Positions 42,976-53,700 of a stretch of DNA of 64,000 bases are shown here, piece after piece. Within the stretch, counting starts at the first letter, position 1. Each line of letters opens with the position of its first letter. Origin of the DNA: Rhynchopus euleeides (Eukaryota; Euglenozoa; Diplonemea; Diplonemida; Diplonemidae); the NCBI GenBank assembly GCA_963210315.1, contig OY723321.1:1042771-1106770 (forward strand). Reading direction: 5' to 3'. The notes under the pieces were generated by a model. That model was given only the letters and a program-made list of their open reading frames with translations, ran no database searches and was not told the origin of the DNA. Both the position numbers and the translations under genes were made by a program.

Positions 42976-43179
42976 ATTTTACATATGTAAATCGGAATTT
43001 ACATATGTAAATCCAGATTTACATATGTAAATCTGGATTTACATATGTAAATTTGGGATTTACATATGTAAATCTGGAAGTTGCATATGTAAATCCCAGG
43101 TTTACATATGTAAATCCTGACTGTCTTATGTCAGCCCGGGATTTTCATATGCAAAATGATATGCATTTTACATATGTAA
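42976..43179. repeat. Right subterminal palindrome array
   Basis: About nine units built on ATTTACATATGTAAAT with linkers such as CCAG and CTGG. Two or three are degenerate (CTTATG or TTCATATGCAAAA). Confidence 0.8.
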
Positions 43180-43435
43180 ACCGCTGTTTAAGACCACCGT
43201 GTAGGGGGGCTTATGACCCCCTACCCCCCCCCCCTCTCGCCAGCCGAGCCCACGGTAAACCCTTTTGAGCTTTCCCCCACTGCCACACACACACACACCA
43301 CCCTTGCAGCAGCACACCCCACGCCCCCCCCCCCCTCCTCTTGCCCCCCGCCCCACCACCCCCTGCTCTGAGGGTCTGGGGCAGCAGGGCGTGCGTGCTG
43401 CGCGAAGGCGCGGCACGCAGGTCCCAACCTCCAAC

Positions 43436-45463
43436 ATGTCACTCCTCCGGACAGCGCTAGCGGGGAGGCCGCTGCAAGCTGTCGCAGGCATGCTGCACCA
43501 CGCGGGGCTGCCGCCCTCCATCTCCCTGCAGCATTCCCTCGCCTCCCCTCTGACCGTGCAGCGCCGCTACAAAGGTGGGAAGGATCAGAGCGCGCAGGAT
43601 ATTGAACAGCGCCACGACATGTTTGGCGAGACAGCTGATCAGAGCGCGACGTGGGCAACGGAGAACGCTGCACGCATCCTCCGCGACAACAACCCTTCGA
43701 AGGTGAAGAAGGACAAAAAGGGCGTTGTGGAAGAAGTTGACGACCACATGCTCCGAGTGGGCCTCTTCGGGCGGCAGAGCGTGGGCAAGACACGCATTTT
43801 TAACTGCCTCACGGAGACAACAAGCCACGGCCTCCGGGCGGACATCTCGGGTATGACGTCCGACTGCCGGACTGCGGAGGGTTGTCTGGGCAGGATGTTC
43901 TTCACGGCGATCGACACGCCTGGTATCACGAAGGGGTGCCTCCCTGCGCAGTGTCAGATGATCATCCACAGCGTGGACCTGGCTTTGTTTGTCGTGGATG
44001 CCTTCGCGGGTCTGACGGAGGATGACCTCTTTGTCTCGGAGTGGCTGAAGGAGCAGGGCGTGCCCGTCGTGGTGGTTGCGAACAAGGCTGACGATGATGA
44101 GATCCTGCTGCGGGAGCACCACCAGCGGCAGCTGTTGGACCACGGCATTGCCATCCACATGTCAGGCAAGCGGCGAAAAGGGTTTGGGGCGCTGCAGGAC
44201 ATGATTGCCCCGCTCCACGCGCTGCGGGAGGCGGACCGCAAAGAGGAGGAGTGGGATCTGGAGGACCGTGTCATCGAGGGGGAGGTTGAGGCGCGTGACA
44301 GCCTCGCAGAGCTGCGCCGCTTCGGGCGCCCTATCCGTGTGTGCATCACAGGGAACTACAACGTGGGGAAGAGCACGTTGATCAACGCCCTCCTGGGCTA
44401 CGACAGGGTATGTCAGGAGAATGTGTTGTGGGCGGAGGGGTGCCGGACGTGTCAAACCCCCCTCTCCCCCTACCTGTTTTCATTCATGCTAACCACCTTT
44501 GCACAGTGCGCCGTGACGAACGTGCCGCAGACAACGCGCGATCCGGTGAACGTGAAGGTGCGGTATCGGGGGCAGCTCATCGAGCTTGTCGACACCGCAG
44601 GCCTCTCTCCGAAGCAGAAGAACAACTGGCTGTTCCACAACCCGAGGACTCATCCTAACCCTGTGAAGGAGCAGGTCAACCACTGGATGCACCACCACTC
44701 CGTGGATGTTGCGATGTGGTCCAGTGTCATCGTCTACGTCTTCGACGCGCGGTTCGGCTTTTCACGCCACGACCTGCGCCAGGTCGAGCAGCTCCTGGCC
44801 TTCGGGCGTCCCATCGTGCTTGTCGCTAACAAGTGGGATGAGGTCGAGGCGAAGCATGACATCGCACAGAGCCTCCAAGACACCTGCACCGCAAGCACCG
44901 TCACCAAGAGCATGACTGTGGTGTGCACCAGCGCGAAGAACGGGACGAACGCAGGCCTCCTGATGGAGACACTGATGGACCACCACAGGAGGTGGCACGT
45001 CCGCATCTCCGCGGGGAAGCTGAACACATTCTGGAGGAAGATGGCCACCAGCATCCACATTCCGCGCATGGCGGCGAAGGCACGTCGGATTATCCAGGTT
45101 GCTTCGTGCCCCCCGACGTTCACCATCTTCCTCGACAAGGGGCGTATCCTGGATGGGCACATCAGCAAATACATGGTGAACGTGATCCGGCGCGAGTTCG
45201 GGCTTGACGGCATCCCTATCCGCCTGATCCAGCGGCGACGCCCCCCGGCGGTTTTCCGCCAGCTCGGATACACCCCCCCGGAGAAGACTTACAAAAAACC
45301 CACGAACAACCTGGAGATTATCTACAACACGTGGGCCAAGCAGGCCACCATGCCGGGTTCCTTGCAGGCTGCAGGGCAGGGGCGGACCAATAAATACGGC
45401 CCGCAGTCTGCGAACCTCTCCGTGCCAATTAATATGCAAGGGATTCACAGCCGCGCACAGTAG
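43436..45463 (+). CDS. EngA/Der-type double GTPase, probably mitochondrial
   Basis: Exons 43436-44407 and 44507-45463 give 642 residues. Two GTPase domains in tandem and a C-terminal KH-like domain define the family, which acts in maturation of the large ribosomal subunit. GD1 shows GRQSVGKT (about 111-118), GMTSD, DTPG and NKAD. GD2 shows GNYNVGKS (about 306-313), TTRD, DTAG and NKWD. The KH-like part (about 525-600) has GRILDGHISKYMVNVIRREFG. Bacterial Der is about 450-490 residues; the ~100 extra N-terminal residues begin with a basic, acid-free stretch (MSLLRTALAGRPLQ, VQRRYKG) typical of mitochondrial targeting, and a GD1 to GD2 linker is present. Kinetoplastids have a mitochondrial EngA in mitoribosome assembly, which fits. 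The gene lies between two copies of one transposon, with under 220 bases on the left and about 60 on the right. Confidence 0.92.
   Translation: MSLLRTALAGRPLQAVAGMLHHAGLPPSISLQHSLASPLTVQRRYKGGKDQSAQDIEQRHDMFGETADQSATWATENAARILRDNNPSKVKKDKKGVVEEVDDHMLRVGLFGRQSVGKTRIFNCLTETTSHGLRADISGMTSDCRTAEGCLGRMFFTAIDTPGITKGCLPAQCQMIIHSVDLALFVVDAFAGLTEDDLFVSEWLKEQGVPVVVVANKADDDEILLREHHQRQLLDHGIAIHMSGKRRKGFGALQDMIAPLHALREADRKEEEWDLEDRVIEGEVEARDSLAELRRFGRPIRVCITGNYNVGKSTLINALLGYDRVCQENVLWAEGCRTCQTPLSPYLFSFMLTTFAQCAVTNVPQTTRDPVNVKVRYRGQLIELVDTAGLSPKQKNNWLFHNPRTHPNPVKEQVNHWMHHHSVDVAMWSSVIVYVFDARFGFSRHDLRQVEQLLAFGRPIVLVANKWDEVEAKHDIAQSLQDTCTASTVTKSMTVVCTSAKNGTNAGLLMETLMDHHRRWHVRISAGKLNTFWRKMATSIHIPRMAAKARRIIQVASCPPTFTIFLDKGRILDGHISKYMVNVIRREFGLDGIPIRLIQRRRPPAVFRQLGYTPPEKTYKKPTNNLEIIYNTWAKQATMPGSLQAAGQGRTNKYGPQSANLSVPINMQGIHSRAQ
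44408..44506 (+). other. In-frame, stop-free 99-nt intron in EngA gene
   Basis: GTATGTCA...GCACAG. Its length is a multiple of three and it lacks stops, so the genomic frame reads through. Removing it restores the GD2 P-loop-to-switch I spacing (LLGYDR joined to CAVTNVPQTTRD). Confidence 0.8.
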
Positions 45464-45666
45464 TCTCATCAGGTGGAACGGTTGTGGGAGGTTTCTCCAG
45501 CTCTGCCCCCCCCCCCCCCTAGGGGGGGTCATAAGCCCGTACAAAACCAAAATTTTCAACATACCATCAGAGCCGCCCTAATACCTGATCTGACCCGAAA
45601 ATCCGACCCATACCCCCCCGGAAACTGTCTGGGGCCCACTTGTGACACCTGATACGCACTTTTGTG

Positions 45667-46083
45667 ATGATTTTTTGGGGTCCTAAAAAATGTACCTCAG
45701 TTTCGTACCTTGCCTTTGTACCTGAACCACTCCCGACCGCATTATTTCGTTCTTTGCAAGGGAAGGGTGTCACTACGCTCACTCAGCACGCCGAGCAACA
45801 CATGCCGCGTGCCCAGGGCCTCGCAGAGGTGTCAGATGCTGCTGCAGAGGAGTACCTTGCTCGAAAGACGCTCGCCAAACGGGAGATGTGCGGGGTCTCG
45901 GCAGAGAGCGTTGTGGCAGACCTGCGTAAAAAGAAAACGGCACACGACATCGGTGAGGCGACATTATTTCGGGCGCTCCGTCGGGCTGGGTACATAGGAG
46001 AGCGAGTGGGACGTGGTGACGACAGATATATGCAGTGGTGCATCAACTGCACGCACGTGCGGGAAAGCGGCGTTCCTTGCTAG
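45667..46083 (+). CDS. Transposon-internal ORF, copy 2
   Basis: Same product as the ORF at 39735-40151, with no amino-acid change seen: 138 residues, or 93 from the inner ATG at 45802. The helix-turn-helix-like segment is retained. The following open frame (to about 46400) and the C-terminal fragment (46546-46815) are also repeated, the former with a one-residue deletion. Confidence 0.45.
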   Translation: MIFWGPKKCTSVSYLAFVPEPLPTALFRSLQGKGVTTLTQHAEQHMPRAQGLAEVSDAAAEEYLARKTLAKREMCGVSAESVVADLRKKKTAHDIGEATLFRALRRAGYIGERVGRGDDRYMQWCINCTHVRESGVPC

Positions 46084-46545
46084 CCAAGAAAGATGTCACC
46101 TGCACTCCTACTCCTCCCACTCGTCCTGCTCCTACCCCCACACCAACTGATGTGGGCAGTGAGAGTGATGGCAGCTCCAGAGCAGCAGATGATCTAGGAA
46201 GCAATGAGCGGGTCAGCCGGGCAGACTACCCCAGTCTGTACCGGAAGTACGAAGCGTTGCGGGCCCACCACCGCCTCCAGGAGAGGACCCGAGGGTTGAG
46301 AGTAGGGTTGTACAACGCCAGGGGAGGTATTCCCCTGGCGTTGAGACATCCCTGGCGACCTTGCGGTCGCACTGTGTGGGGGCTGAGTCGGCAGGCAGAT
46401 GCCGATCCAATGACTTTGTTGAGTCCCCACATGGTACACTCTCATACGTGTTGTCGAGACTGCGTGGTGTGCATATCCTGCGGGGCGCAAATTACACAGC
46501 ACAATCATAACCATTTCGGCTCTCAGGGCGTACAATATCCCAATC

Positions 46546-46815
46546 GTGCCTTCACAGGCTAAGATCGACGAAGCAAAGGCATCTACAACGCTGCCTACTA
46601 ATGCCGATGCAGCCTCCCAGGCGTACGAAGTACTCACAATGACCCATATGCGATCGAAGTACTACACCCAGAAGGTGGCTGAACTCATTCTGCTGACGCA
46701 ACAACACAACATTCCCACTAATCAGGTCAAGAAAGACCTTGCCGAGGCACTGGGGAAGGCAACATGCGTGCCACCTGAGCCAGAACCACCGCAGAAAAGG
46801 CAAAGAACGAAATAA
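46546..46815 (+). CDS. Transposon-internal ORF, C-terminal fragment, copy 2
   Basis: About 89 residues without an initiating ATG, same reading as the fragment at 40617-40886 of copy 1. It may be a downstream exon or a decayed piece of the element's gene. Confidence 0.4.
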   Translation: MPSQAKIDEAKASTTLPTNADAASQAYEVLTMTHMRSKYYTQKVAELILLTQQHNIPTNQVKKDLAEALGKATCVPPEPEPPQKRQRTK

Positions 46816-47610
46816 TGCGGTCGGGAGTGGTTCAGGTACAAAGGCAAGGTACGAAACTGAGGTACATTTTTTAGGACCCCAAAAAATCATCACAAAAGTG
46901 CGTATCAGGTGTCACAAGTGGGCCCCAGACAGTTTCCGGGGGGGGTATGGGTCGGATTTTCGGGTCAGATCAGGTATTAGGGCGGCTCTGATGGTATGTT
47001 GAAAATTTTGGTTTTCGTACGTTTTTAGGGGGCTTATGACCCCCCCTACCCCCCCCCCCCCCCCCCCCCGGAGTCCCGCTTGCAAGAATCTCCGGTGGTG
47101 CGGTTGGCAGACCGTCACCACCACGACCACCCCCCCCCCCCCCCCCCACCCACACACGCCGGCATGTTGAAGGTTTGAGGGCCTTTCAGGATTGCCTGGT
47201 TTTGCTTGCTAAGAAAACAAACGGTGTCACACTCTCCTGCACTCCTTTGGGTTTGATGCGTTGCCAGGAACTCAATACTGCACAACTCCTGATGCTCTGC
47301 CCAAAACCTCCAACCCATTATGTGTGTTGGAAGGGGCGTGGATCTCTCTGCGGGTTGCAGGAATAGGGAGGGGGGGCGTGGTGGGTTTCGTTTCATATTC
47401 ATCAGAAAAGCCCATCTGAGGGCCCGTAGAGAGAGCATCGTGTAAATTCCGTTGCAGGTGGGTCGGTTGCAGAGAAGAACCAGGATCGGCAAGAACGAAA
47501 AGAATGTGGTGGTGGTGGTGGTGGTGGCAGGGGGTGGGATTAGGGTTTTTACCCTCCCCGCCTCCGCCGTCTGTCAAGAAGGCAAAGAGATGCAAGAAGT
47601 ATAAAAAAAA

Positions 47611-47741
47611 TTTCACGGTTTGCCCCCCGGGCGGGCCCGGCCGGGTTCCGGGAAATTCCGGGATCCCGGCCGGGAATCCCGGGATTTCCCGGCCGGGATC
47701 CCGGGATATCCCGGGGTCATCCCGGGACCCCCCCGGGGTCA
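47611..47741 (+). repeat. CCCGGG palindrome array 1
   Basis: It begins TTTCACGGTTTGCCCCCC and continues as CCCGGGAT, CCCGGCCGGG and TTCCGGGAAATTCCGGG units. Nearly every segment is self-complementary. Confidence 0.75.
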
Positions 47742-47841
47742 GGTGTAGGTGGGTGGTAAGATGACTTGAGAGTTTTGCACATTGCATATTGCACGCTGCC
47801 GTTGCCCCCTTCCCCTTTGCGATCCACCCGATGTCATTAGT

Positions 47842-47913
47842 TTTTCACGGTTTGCCCCCGGGCGGGATCTCGGGCGGGCCCGGCCGGGATATCCCGGGGT
47901 CATCCCGGGACCC
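47842..47913 (+). repeat. CCCGGG palindrome array 2 (short)
   Basis: It begins TTTTCACGGTTTGCCCCCGG like array 1 and ends with the same ATATCCCGGGGTCATCCCGG segment, but lacks the middle units: an internally deleted relative. Confidence 0.75.
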
Positions 47914-50255
47914 AGTCGTGCCCTTGTGCTCCTCACTCACGACACCATCATCAGCAGGAGTGTGAGTGTGGAAGCGTCAACGCAAAAAGAAACCAAAGCA
48001 AGTGCCGAACAAAGCGCAGTGACACTTTTCGCTCAGTAATGCTGAAAAATGAGCCGCCTCACAATGTTGGTGACCCCTCCACCTCTTCCCAGCACAACTG
48101 GAGGGCCACCCACTCTGCGCAGTTTGCCGAAGCTAGTACCTGGCAATAACCCAGCGCGTTCACTCCATCGATCTGTACAAGAGGCAGCCCAGCCAGTGTC
48201 ACAAGCCCAGGCCGAGGGGGGGTGACATTCTCTCGGAGTACCCGAGGGAACAGAGAGGTAACAGAGCGGGATATCCGTGGGATATCCCTCTCTGTTTCTC
48301 GCGTGTCTTCTGCAGGGTTCCACATTGGTGCAGGACATCCAACGGGAGAAGTAACATTCCGTGGAGGTTATCCCATAGGATATCCTCCCCAGGTTCTGGG
48401 AATCGAACCACCACCTATGTTGTCACGCAGGCTCCATGCGACAGTACCTCGCGGACAACCCAGAATCGGGCGCGGAGCACATCTCCCGACGGTGTTCCCC
48501 CGAGGGGAGCCTCGCCCGGGTGTACTTTGCACAGAGTATGGGCGCCCTGTTTGGGATGTCGACTGCCGCAACCAGATCCCAGGCACTGTGTCGACGACGC
48601 AGCACCTGAGCGGGTTTTGAACCCGAGACCGTCAATTCTCAGCAGGACCTCAGGGAGGGCGCCGACCCGGGCTTCCCCTCCCGGTGTCCTCGCCTCGAAG
48701 GGAGGGCGTTTGGTGTGTCGGCATGAGGTGGTGCAGAGGGCAACCCTCTGGAGTGCACTACACAGCGACGTGGTTCCTGATGGACACCGTGGTTGAGCAG
48801 CAATCTTGTTTCCTGCCACTTGTAATCCTGCCACTTGTCACTTGTGTGCTGCCTTCGTGTGTGCGCCTGTGCCTCCCTGTTCTGCATTTGGTTACCCTCA
48901 CGGGTATCACGATACAGAGCAGTCCCCCCCCTCCTCCCCCCAAAAATCGTTCGCATCATCTTGGCGCCCATTCCTTCCACTTTCTGTGGATGTGTTTGGT
49001 ATTTCCGAACGGAATTTTCCAGCGTCAAGACTGATACCTCGCCGTTTTCGAGTCAGTCACTTCCACCGCCGCTGCGATTTGCGTACCGGTAGTTGTGCAG
49101 AAATGCTAACATTTAATTTGCTCTGTGGAACCTGGACTGCACCTTCTGGGATGTGAGTCTGTAGATAGTTGGACAGTTGCGGTACCCATCTGTTAGAAAG
49201 CTGAAAGGAACCTTGTCGGGCGATCAAGGACGACTGAGGGTTCAGTTTGAGTTTAATGTGGTCCAAGGGTACAACAGACATCACTGCTTTGCAGATCCCT
49301 CTTGCTTGTCCCTCTGGTAACTTCCAACGGCTCAAACTCCTCGACTTCCTTGGGTGGGCATTTGCCATACCTGACGTAAAACAGTGATGCTTCGTGCTAG
49401 TGGTGAACCTGACGTTAGTAAAGGAAGGGTGCTGCGGCTGTCCACGAGGGGCTCTGATGCCTCCTCACGGTGCCTGGTTGGTCGGTTCAGGTGAAACAGA
49501 GCAAATTTAGTGTTAGGGGGATGCCTCTGGTCAAGGCCTTTTCACAAAAATTGACCCACGGCGCCGAGTTGGGCCGTTGGTTCCTGGTTGTAGCTCGGTC
49601 TACGCCAGGTTCCACACCCCGTCATCGCAAAACGTACGCATACACAGAGGCAAAACACAACAGCCTCTGTGGTACGGGAGCATGGCGGGAGGAAATTTTG
49701 CCTTTTGGTCAAATAGGCACCCTTTTGTAATCACTTGACCCGCAGGGTGGCTGAGTCTTATCAGACAGGCCGACCTACATGTTGATCAGTGGAACCACAC
49801 AACCTGTTCAACCTGCCCCTGGGGTGGCTGAGTCCACCCCTGCCGTAGCGTAAGATAAGCCTACGTCGACCCTCGTCGTCCTCTTCGTCGTCCTAGGACT
49901 GTGGAGTTCAGCAACCAGGAGGAGGATGCGGAACTGCTGTGAGCTGCACACTCTCTTGACACACCTGCACGTATCTGCGTTACACTCGTGGTAACCCCGA
50001 ACCCTGTATTTATACAGGAGACTTCCATCTGTCCATCTGGGACAGTTTCTGTTCCAGATGAGCTTTGACAGTGGTAGCCATCTTTGCTATGGAGCCATCG
50101 TCATTGCTATCGTCGTCACTCGGACCCATGAGCAGTGGATACAATTGGTGTGGAAGGAGAGGGTGCGGTTCTGGATCAGCAGGTCTGAATCTGAAACTGG
50201 GACTGAAAGCCATAGGTCTGAGATGACCTCGGTCCAAGCGACCTGAGACTGAGAA

Positions 50256-50396
50256 CCCCCGGGATTCCCGGCCGGACCCGGCCGGGATTTCCCCGGGATC
50301 CCGGCCGGGATTTCAAAATCCCGGTCCCGGGCCCGGAATTTCCGGGCCCGGCCGGGGTTTCCCGGGATCCTGCCGGGGGGCAAACCGTGAAAAAAG
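50256..50396 (-). repeat. CCCGGG palindrome array 3 (inverted)
   Basis: It ends CCGGGGGGCAAACCGTGAAA, the inverse of the start of arrays 1 and 2, with the same kinds of CCCGGGAT/CCCGGCCGGG units inside. Confidence 0.75.
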
Positions 50397-50791
50397 AAAA
50401 GCGATGTTTTGGCGAGGCAGCCAAAGGGGGCTGGCACCTCTCTTGGTCTCTTCCTCTCCCTCCCACCCCCCCCCGCCCCATTCCCCCAGACGCAGTCCAT
50501 TCCCATACCCACATCATGTGATAGCAGCAAACCCTTTTCCTTAATGGAAATGCCAATACACACGCCAGAGGGTCTTTCCACCCACCCCATGTGTTTAACC
50601 GTGCCACTTCTTTGGATGGTAATCTCAACAGCCTCGGCAATATCCACAAGCTCCCCAAACCCTGCAACCCCCTCTGGAGTGCACAGATTATAACAATCCC
50701 TGCAGCTACACGACTCCAACAAGACACCCAACGCAGACAGTGGGGAGGGGGCCCGATAGGGCCTCCTCGCCCTTCGGGGCGGTCAGCTGCG

Positions 50792-53700
50792 ATGGATGCC
50801 GGCAAGCTGGGTGGGGGTGGGGGCACGTCAAAGCGCATGCCCCACTTCGGCCAGGTGGGTGCGAAAGTCCGTCAGGCAAACAAGCTGAAGCGCTCGCTGT
50901 CAAAACGCCCCGTGGATCCGGTGCCAGAGGTGGCACCGCGCGGCCCTGCCGAGGATGTGCCCGTGGAGAGTTTGCCCACCGGTGCTGGGCTCGGCGGTGC
51001 AGACCCGGCATCCGTGGGGGGTGGGGCCGAGGACCCCATCGCCAGCTCCCCGGCCTCCCCCGCAGAGAGGCTGTCCCCCTGCAGGTCATTCCAGTTTGGA
51101 GAACCGAGCGGCATGCCAGCCCGGTATGTGTTTGCACCGTGTGTTGTTGCAGCGCCGAGACCAAGCTCTCTCTCTTTCCCACCCATCCCCACCTCCAATC
51201 CACACACACACACACGACAGGCCGGACAGCTCACTCGCGCCTGAGGCGAAGACAGGGCGACGAGGTTCGAAGGCTGCATCACGGGCGCTGTCACTGTCTG
51301 GCAGCAGTATCACCATCAGTCGCATGGAGCCCAGACGCATGTCGTCTGTCACAGGGGGGCGTGGGCCTGTCTTCCCCGCCGTGTCTGGGGACAGCGATGC
51401 GGCTGCCAGATCGCCGCTGCTGGATCCGAACAGCGGCTCTGTACCCCGGCGGTGCTCGGAGATGACCCAGCTAGCCGAGCTAGCCGAGGCGGAGATGGAT
51501 GAGAACGATACGTTAGCCTCGCCTGCTGCAGATCTGGAGGAGATTATCGTGTCGCTGTGCACATCCTTCTCCGACACCACCTTCCTCGATCCTGGGTACG
51601 AGCCGGCGAAGGATGAGCTCCAGCGGCAGTACCACCACCTCCACCGCCTGTATATCAGCACGGGGCACAGCGTGCTGACTGCGAAGAAGCTGTGCTGCAG
51701 GGTGCGGAAAGGCATGGAGGTGAAGTCCAACCTCCGGACAGAGGCGGAGTCGAAGGCTGCGGTGCACATCCAGAAGCAGCAGGAGCTCCAGGGGATTATC
51801 GACAAGCTGGCCCTGGATATAGAGCGGGATCGGGGTGTCGCCTCGAAGAAGCTGCACGAGGCTGAGGCGCAGGCGAACAAAGCGCGGGAGGCCCAGATTG
51901 CGGAGCGGGAGTATTGGAACCAGAGGGTCAACGAGTCAGCCGCAGTGCTCGAGAAGCAGAAGGAGGACTTCGAGATGGAGATGCAGTACATGTTGGAGGA
52001 GATGAAGAACGGCGCATGCAGCGAGGTGAAGGCCGTGTCCGATCTCCTCGATGAAGAATACACAAAGGTCCGGAATCTCAAGATCAACCTCGATGCGAAG
52101 ACAACACAGGTTCAGGCGCTGAAGGACAAGATACTCCAAATGGAGGGAAACCACCGCAAGGTGCTGGTGCAGCTGCAGGACTCCTTCGATGAGCTCGAGC
52201 AGTACAAAGCCACCTCGGCAGAAGAAGTCGCAAAACTGAACAGCTTGCTGGCCGACACCCATGTATGGCACGCATGTCACCCACACCCCTTCCCCCCCTG
52301 CGGCTGGCTCCCCTTCTTCCCCGCATCCCATCCCCCCCGCACCGCCACAGGCCACCACCGATGGCATCCAGTCGCAGCTCTCTGATGCGCTGCGCGACTC
52401 TGCTGCAAGCAAGTCGCAGATCTCAGAGCTGCAGGCCCTGCTGCAGCAGAGCAAGTCTATGGAAGAGGAACTCTCGCAGCGCGTCGGCTCGAAGGGGGAC
52501 CTGCAGCATCTGGAGCAGCAGCTGCAGGAGTATGAGGCACGCGTCGCGGCGCTGGAGGAGGAGCTGGCGAACTCCACTACGGCGCAGAGCCAGATCGACC
52601 GGCAGATACAGTTGCGGGAGCGGCTGATACACGCGTTGCGAAAACAGTTCGGCATTATGAGCATGCGTGAGTTCTACTTGAAGCTGTACCGCAACATGCT
52701 GCATCGCCAGAAGGAGCATGCGGTGGGGCAGCTGGAGGACAAGCTGGAGGACACCCGCGCCAAAGCTGCCGAGATCCAGAGGCAGAAGGACTTGCTTGAG
52801 TCGGAGGGCATGGAGGCAAAGTCTCGCATCATCGCTCTGGAGTCGCAGAACAACGACATCCTGTCGCGCAGCGAGGAGATGGAGAGGAAGCACCGCAATG
52901 AGCTCGAGGTGCGCGATGGCGGCCTGAAGAAGGAGCTGGCGGTGCGTGATGAGGAGCTCCGGATGCGCCAGTCGGCTATCGATGACCTGCGTGACAGCCT
53001 GGAGCTGCAGAGGCGGCGCCTGAAGGAGCTGAGTGAGACAAAGGATGCGAAGCGGACGGAGGCGACGCTCCTGACTTCGGAGCAGGAGCGGGTCGCGCAG
53101 GATTTCCTGGTGCAGTTCCGCCGGTTCCTCGAGCTCTTCAAAAAGAAGTTCCGCATGCACCGCCTCGACGTCGGGGAGCTGCGCGTGGTGGAGGGGGTGC
53201 GCGCGTCGCCCGCCCTGCAGATCCTGCGGCACGGCACCAACTTCTCCCGCATGCTGTCCAACACGATGACTATCGACCGCACCCTCGCCCGCATCCGACA
53301 TGCGCAGAACGTTGTCACCATCGGAGATCGCCTCCGCTTCGAACGCGAGAAAAAACGCATGGCGCTGCAGAAGCAACGCCAGAAAGCAATCTTCGACCAG
53401 CTCGAGAAGGAGGAGGAGAACGTCGAGGCGCGTGGTGCCGCCGCCTCCGAGGTGAAGAAGGAGATCGGGAGGGCTGTGGCACGAGCCTACAGGGAGGCGA
53501 CCGTCCCGAAGGTGAATGAGGCCATCGAAGAGGCGATCCACAGCGGCTACGGGGAGGAGGCAGCGCCACGCCCGGAAGACGTCGCGACGCAGCACTTTGA
53601 GAATCAGATGCGGCAGCTGGCGGACATCGAGGAGCAGGCCCTCGCCGTCGTCGCGACAGGCTTCGACAAAGTCAAGGAGACCTCCCGCAAGCTGGAGAAG

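Larger units (their letters stand above)
41098..43201. mobile_element. Nested 2.1-kb TIR element with subterminal palindrome arrays
   Basis: Inserted in copy 1 with TA on both sides (41096-41097 and 43202-43203). The uninterrupted copy 2 reads GTTTTTAGGGGGGC at this point, giving a clear empty site. The ends are CACGGTGGTCTTA and its inverse, followed on both sides by AAAATGCATATCATTTTGC after spacers of different length. Subterminal zones hold TTTACATATGTAAA-type palindromes: about 4 at 41148-41227 and about 9 at 42976-43179, with roughly 20-bp spacing. The middle has open frames (for example 41499-42266) without recognisable domains. The arrays look like transposase-binding sites. Confidence 0.8.
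39590..43221 (+). mobile_element. TA-flanked TIR transposon, copy 1 (interrupted by a nested element)
   Basis: Flanked by TA (39588-39589 and 43222-43223). The ends begin GGGGGGTCATAAGCC and its inverse, and the terminal inverted repeats are long: about 236 bases at 39590-39825 against 40871-41097 plus 43204-43221, with a short indel near the tip. Without the nested 2.1-kb insert the element is about 1526 bp and matches the copy at 45522-47046 with only about ten differences. TA duplication fits the IS630-Tc1-mariner group. The internal ORFs are too short for a full DDE transposase, so this looks non-autonomous or decayed. Confidence 0.8.
45522..47046 (+). mobile_element. TA-flanked TIR transposon, copy 2 (uninterrupted)
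   Basis: 1525 bp, flanked by TA (45520-45521 and 47047-47048), same orientation as copy 1. It differs from copy 1 mainly by single bases and a 3-base deletion near 46265 (one CGC fewer in GCCCGCCACC). It shows the ancestral empty site for the nested element at about 47027. It begins 58 bases after the EngA stop codon. Confidence 0.82.
47047..50791. other. Gene-free region with GC-rich palindrome arrays
   Basis: No supported gene in 3.7 kb. It contains C runs next to the transposon end (47049-47070 and 47128-47148), a GGT-type repeat (47504-47528), three CCCGGG arrays listed separately, and a GGGATATCC inverted repeat (48268-48289). Two sites resemble tRNA-type B boxes on the minus strand (about 48399-48410 and about 48613-48624). 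The final 200 bases hold several candidate acceptor AGs. Confidence 0.45.

Noticed and set aside
42976..43179. CRISPR-like regularly spaced repeats
   Set aside because: Units are palindromes with only 4-6 base linkers, not repeats with unique 25-40 base spacers, and they sit at the edge of a TIR element in a eukaryotic genome.
43436..45463. Bacterial contamination or recent bacterial transfer, because of the EngA family
   Set aside because: The gene has a spliceosomal intron, a targeting-like extension, host codon use and host transposons on both sides.
48395..48640. Possible tRNA genes on the minus strand (GGTTCGATTCC-like and GGGTTCAAAACCC sites)
   Set aside because: Only the T-arm-like part is present; acceptor, D and anticodon arms cannot be formed at proper spacing. 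At most, remnants of a tRNA-derived SINE.
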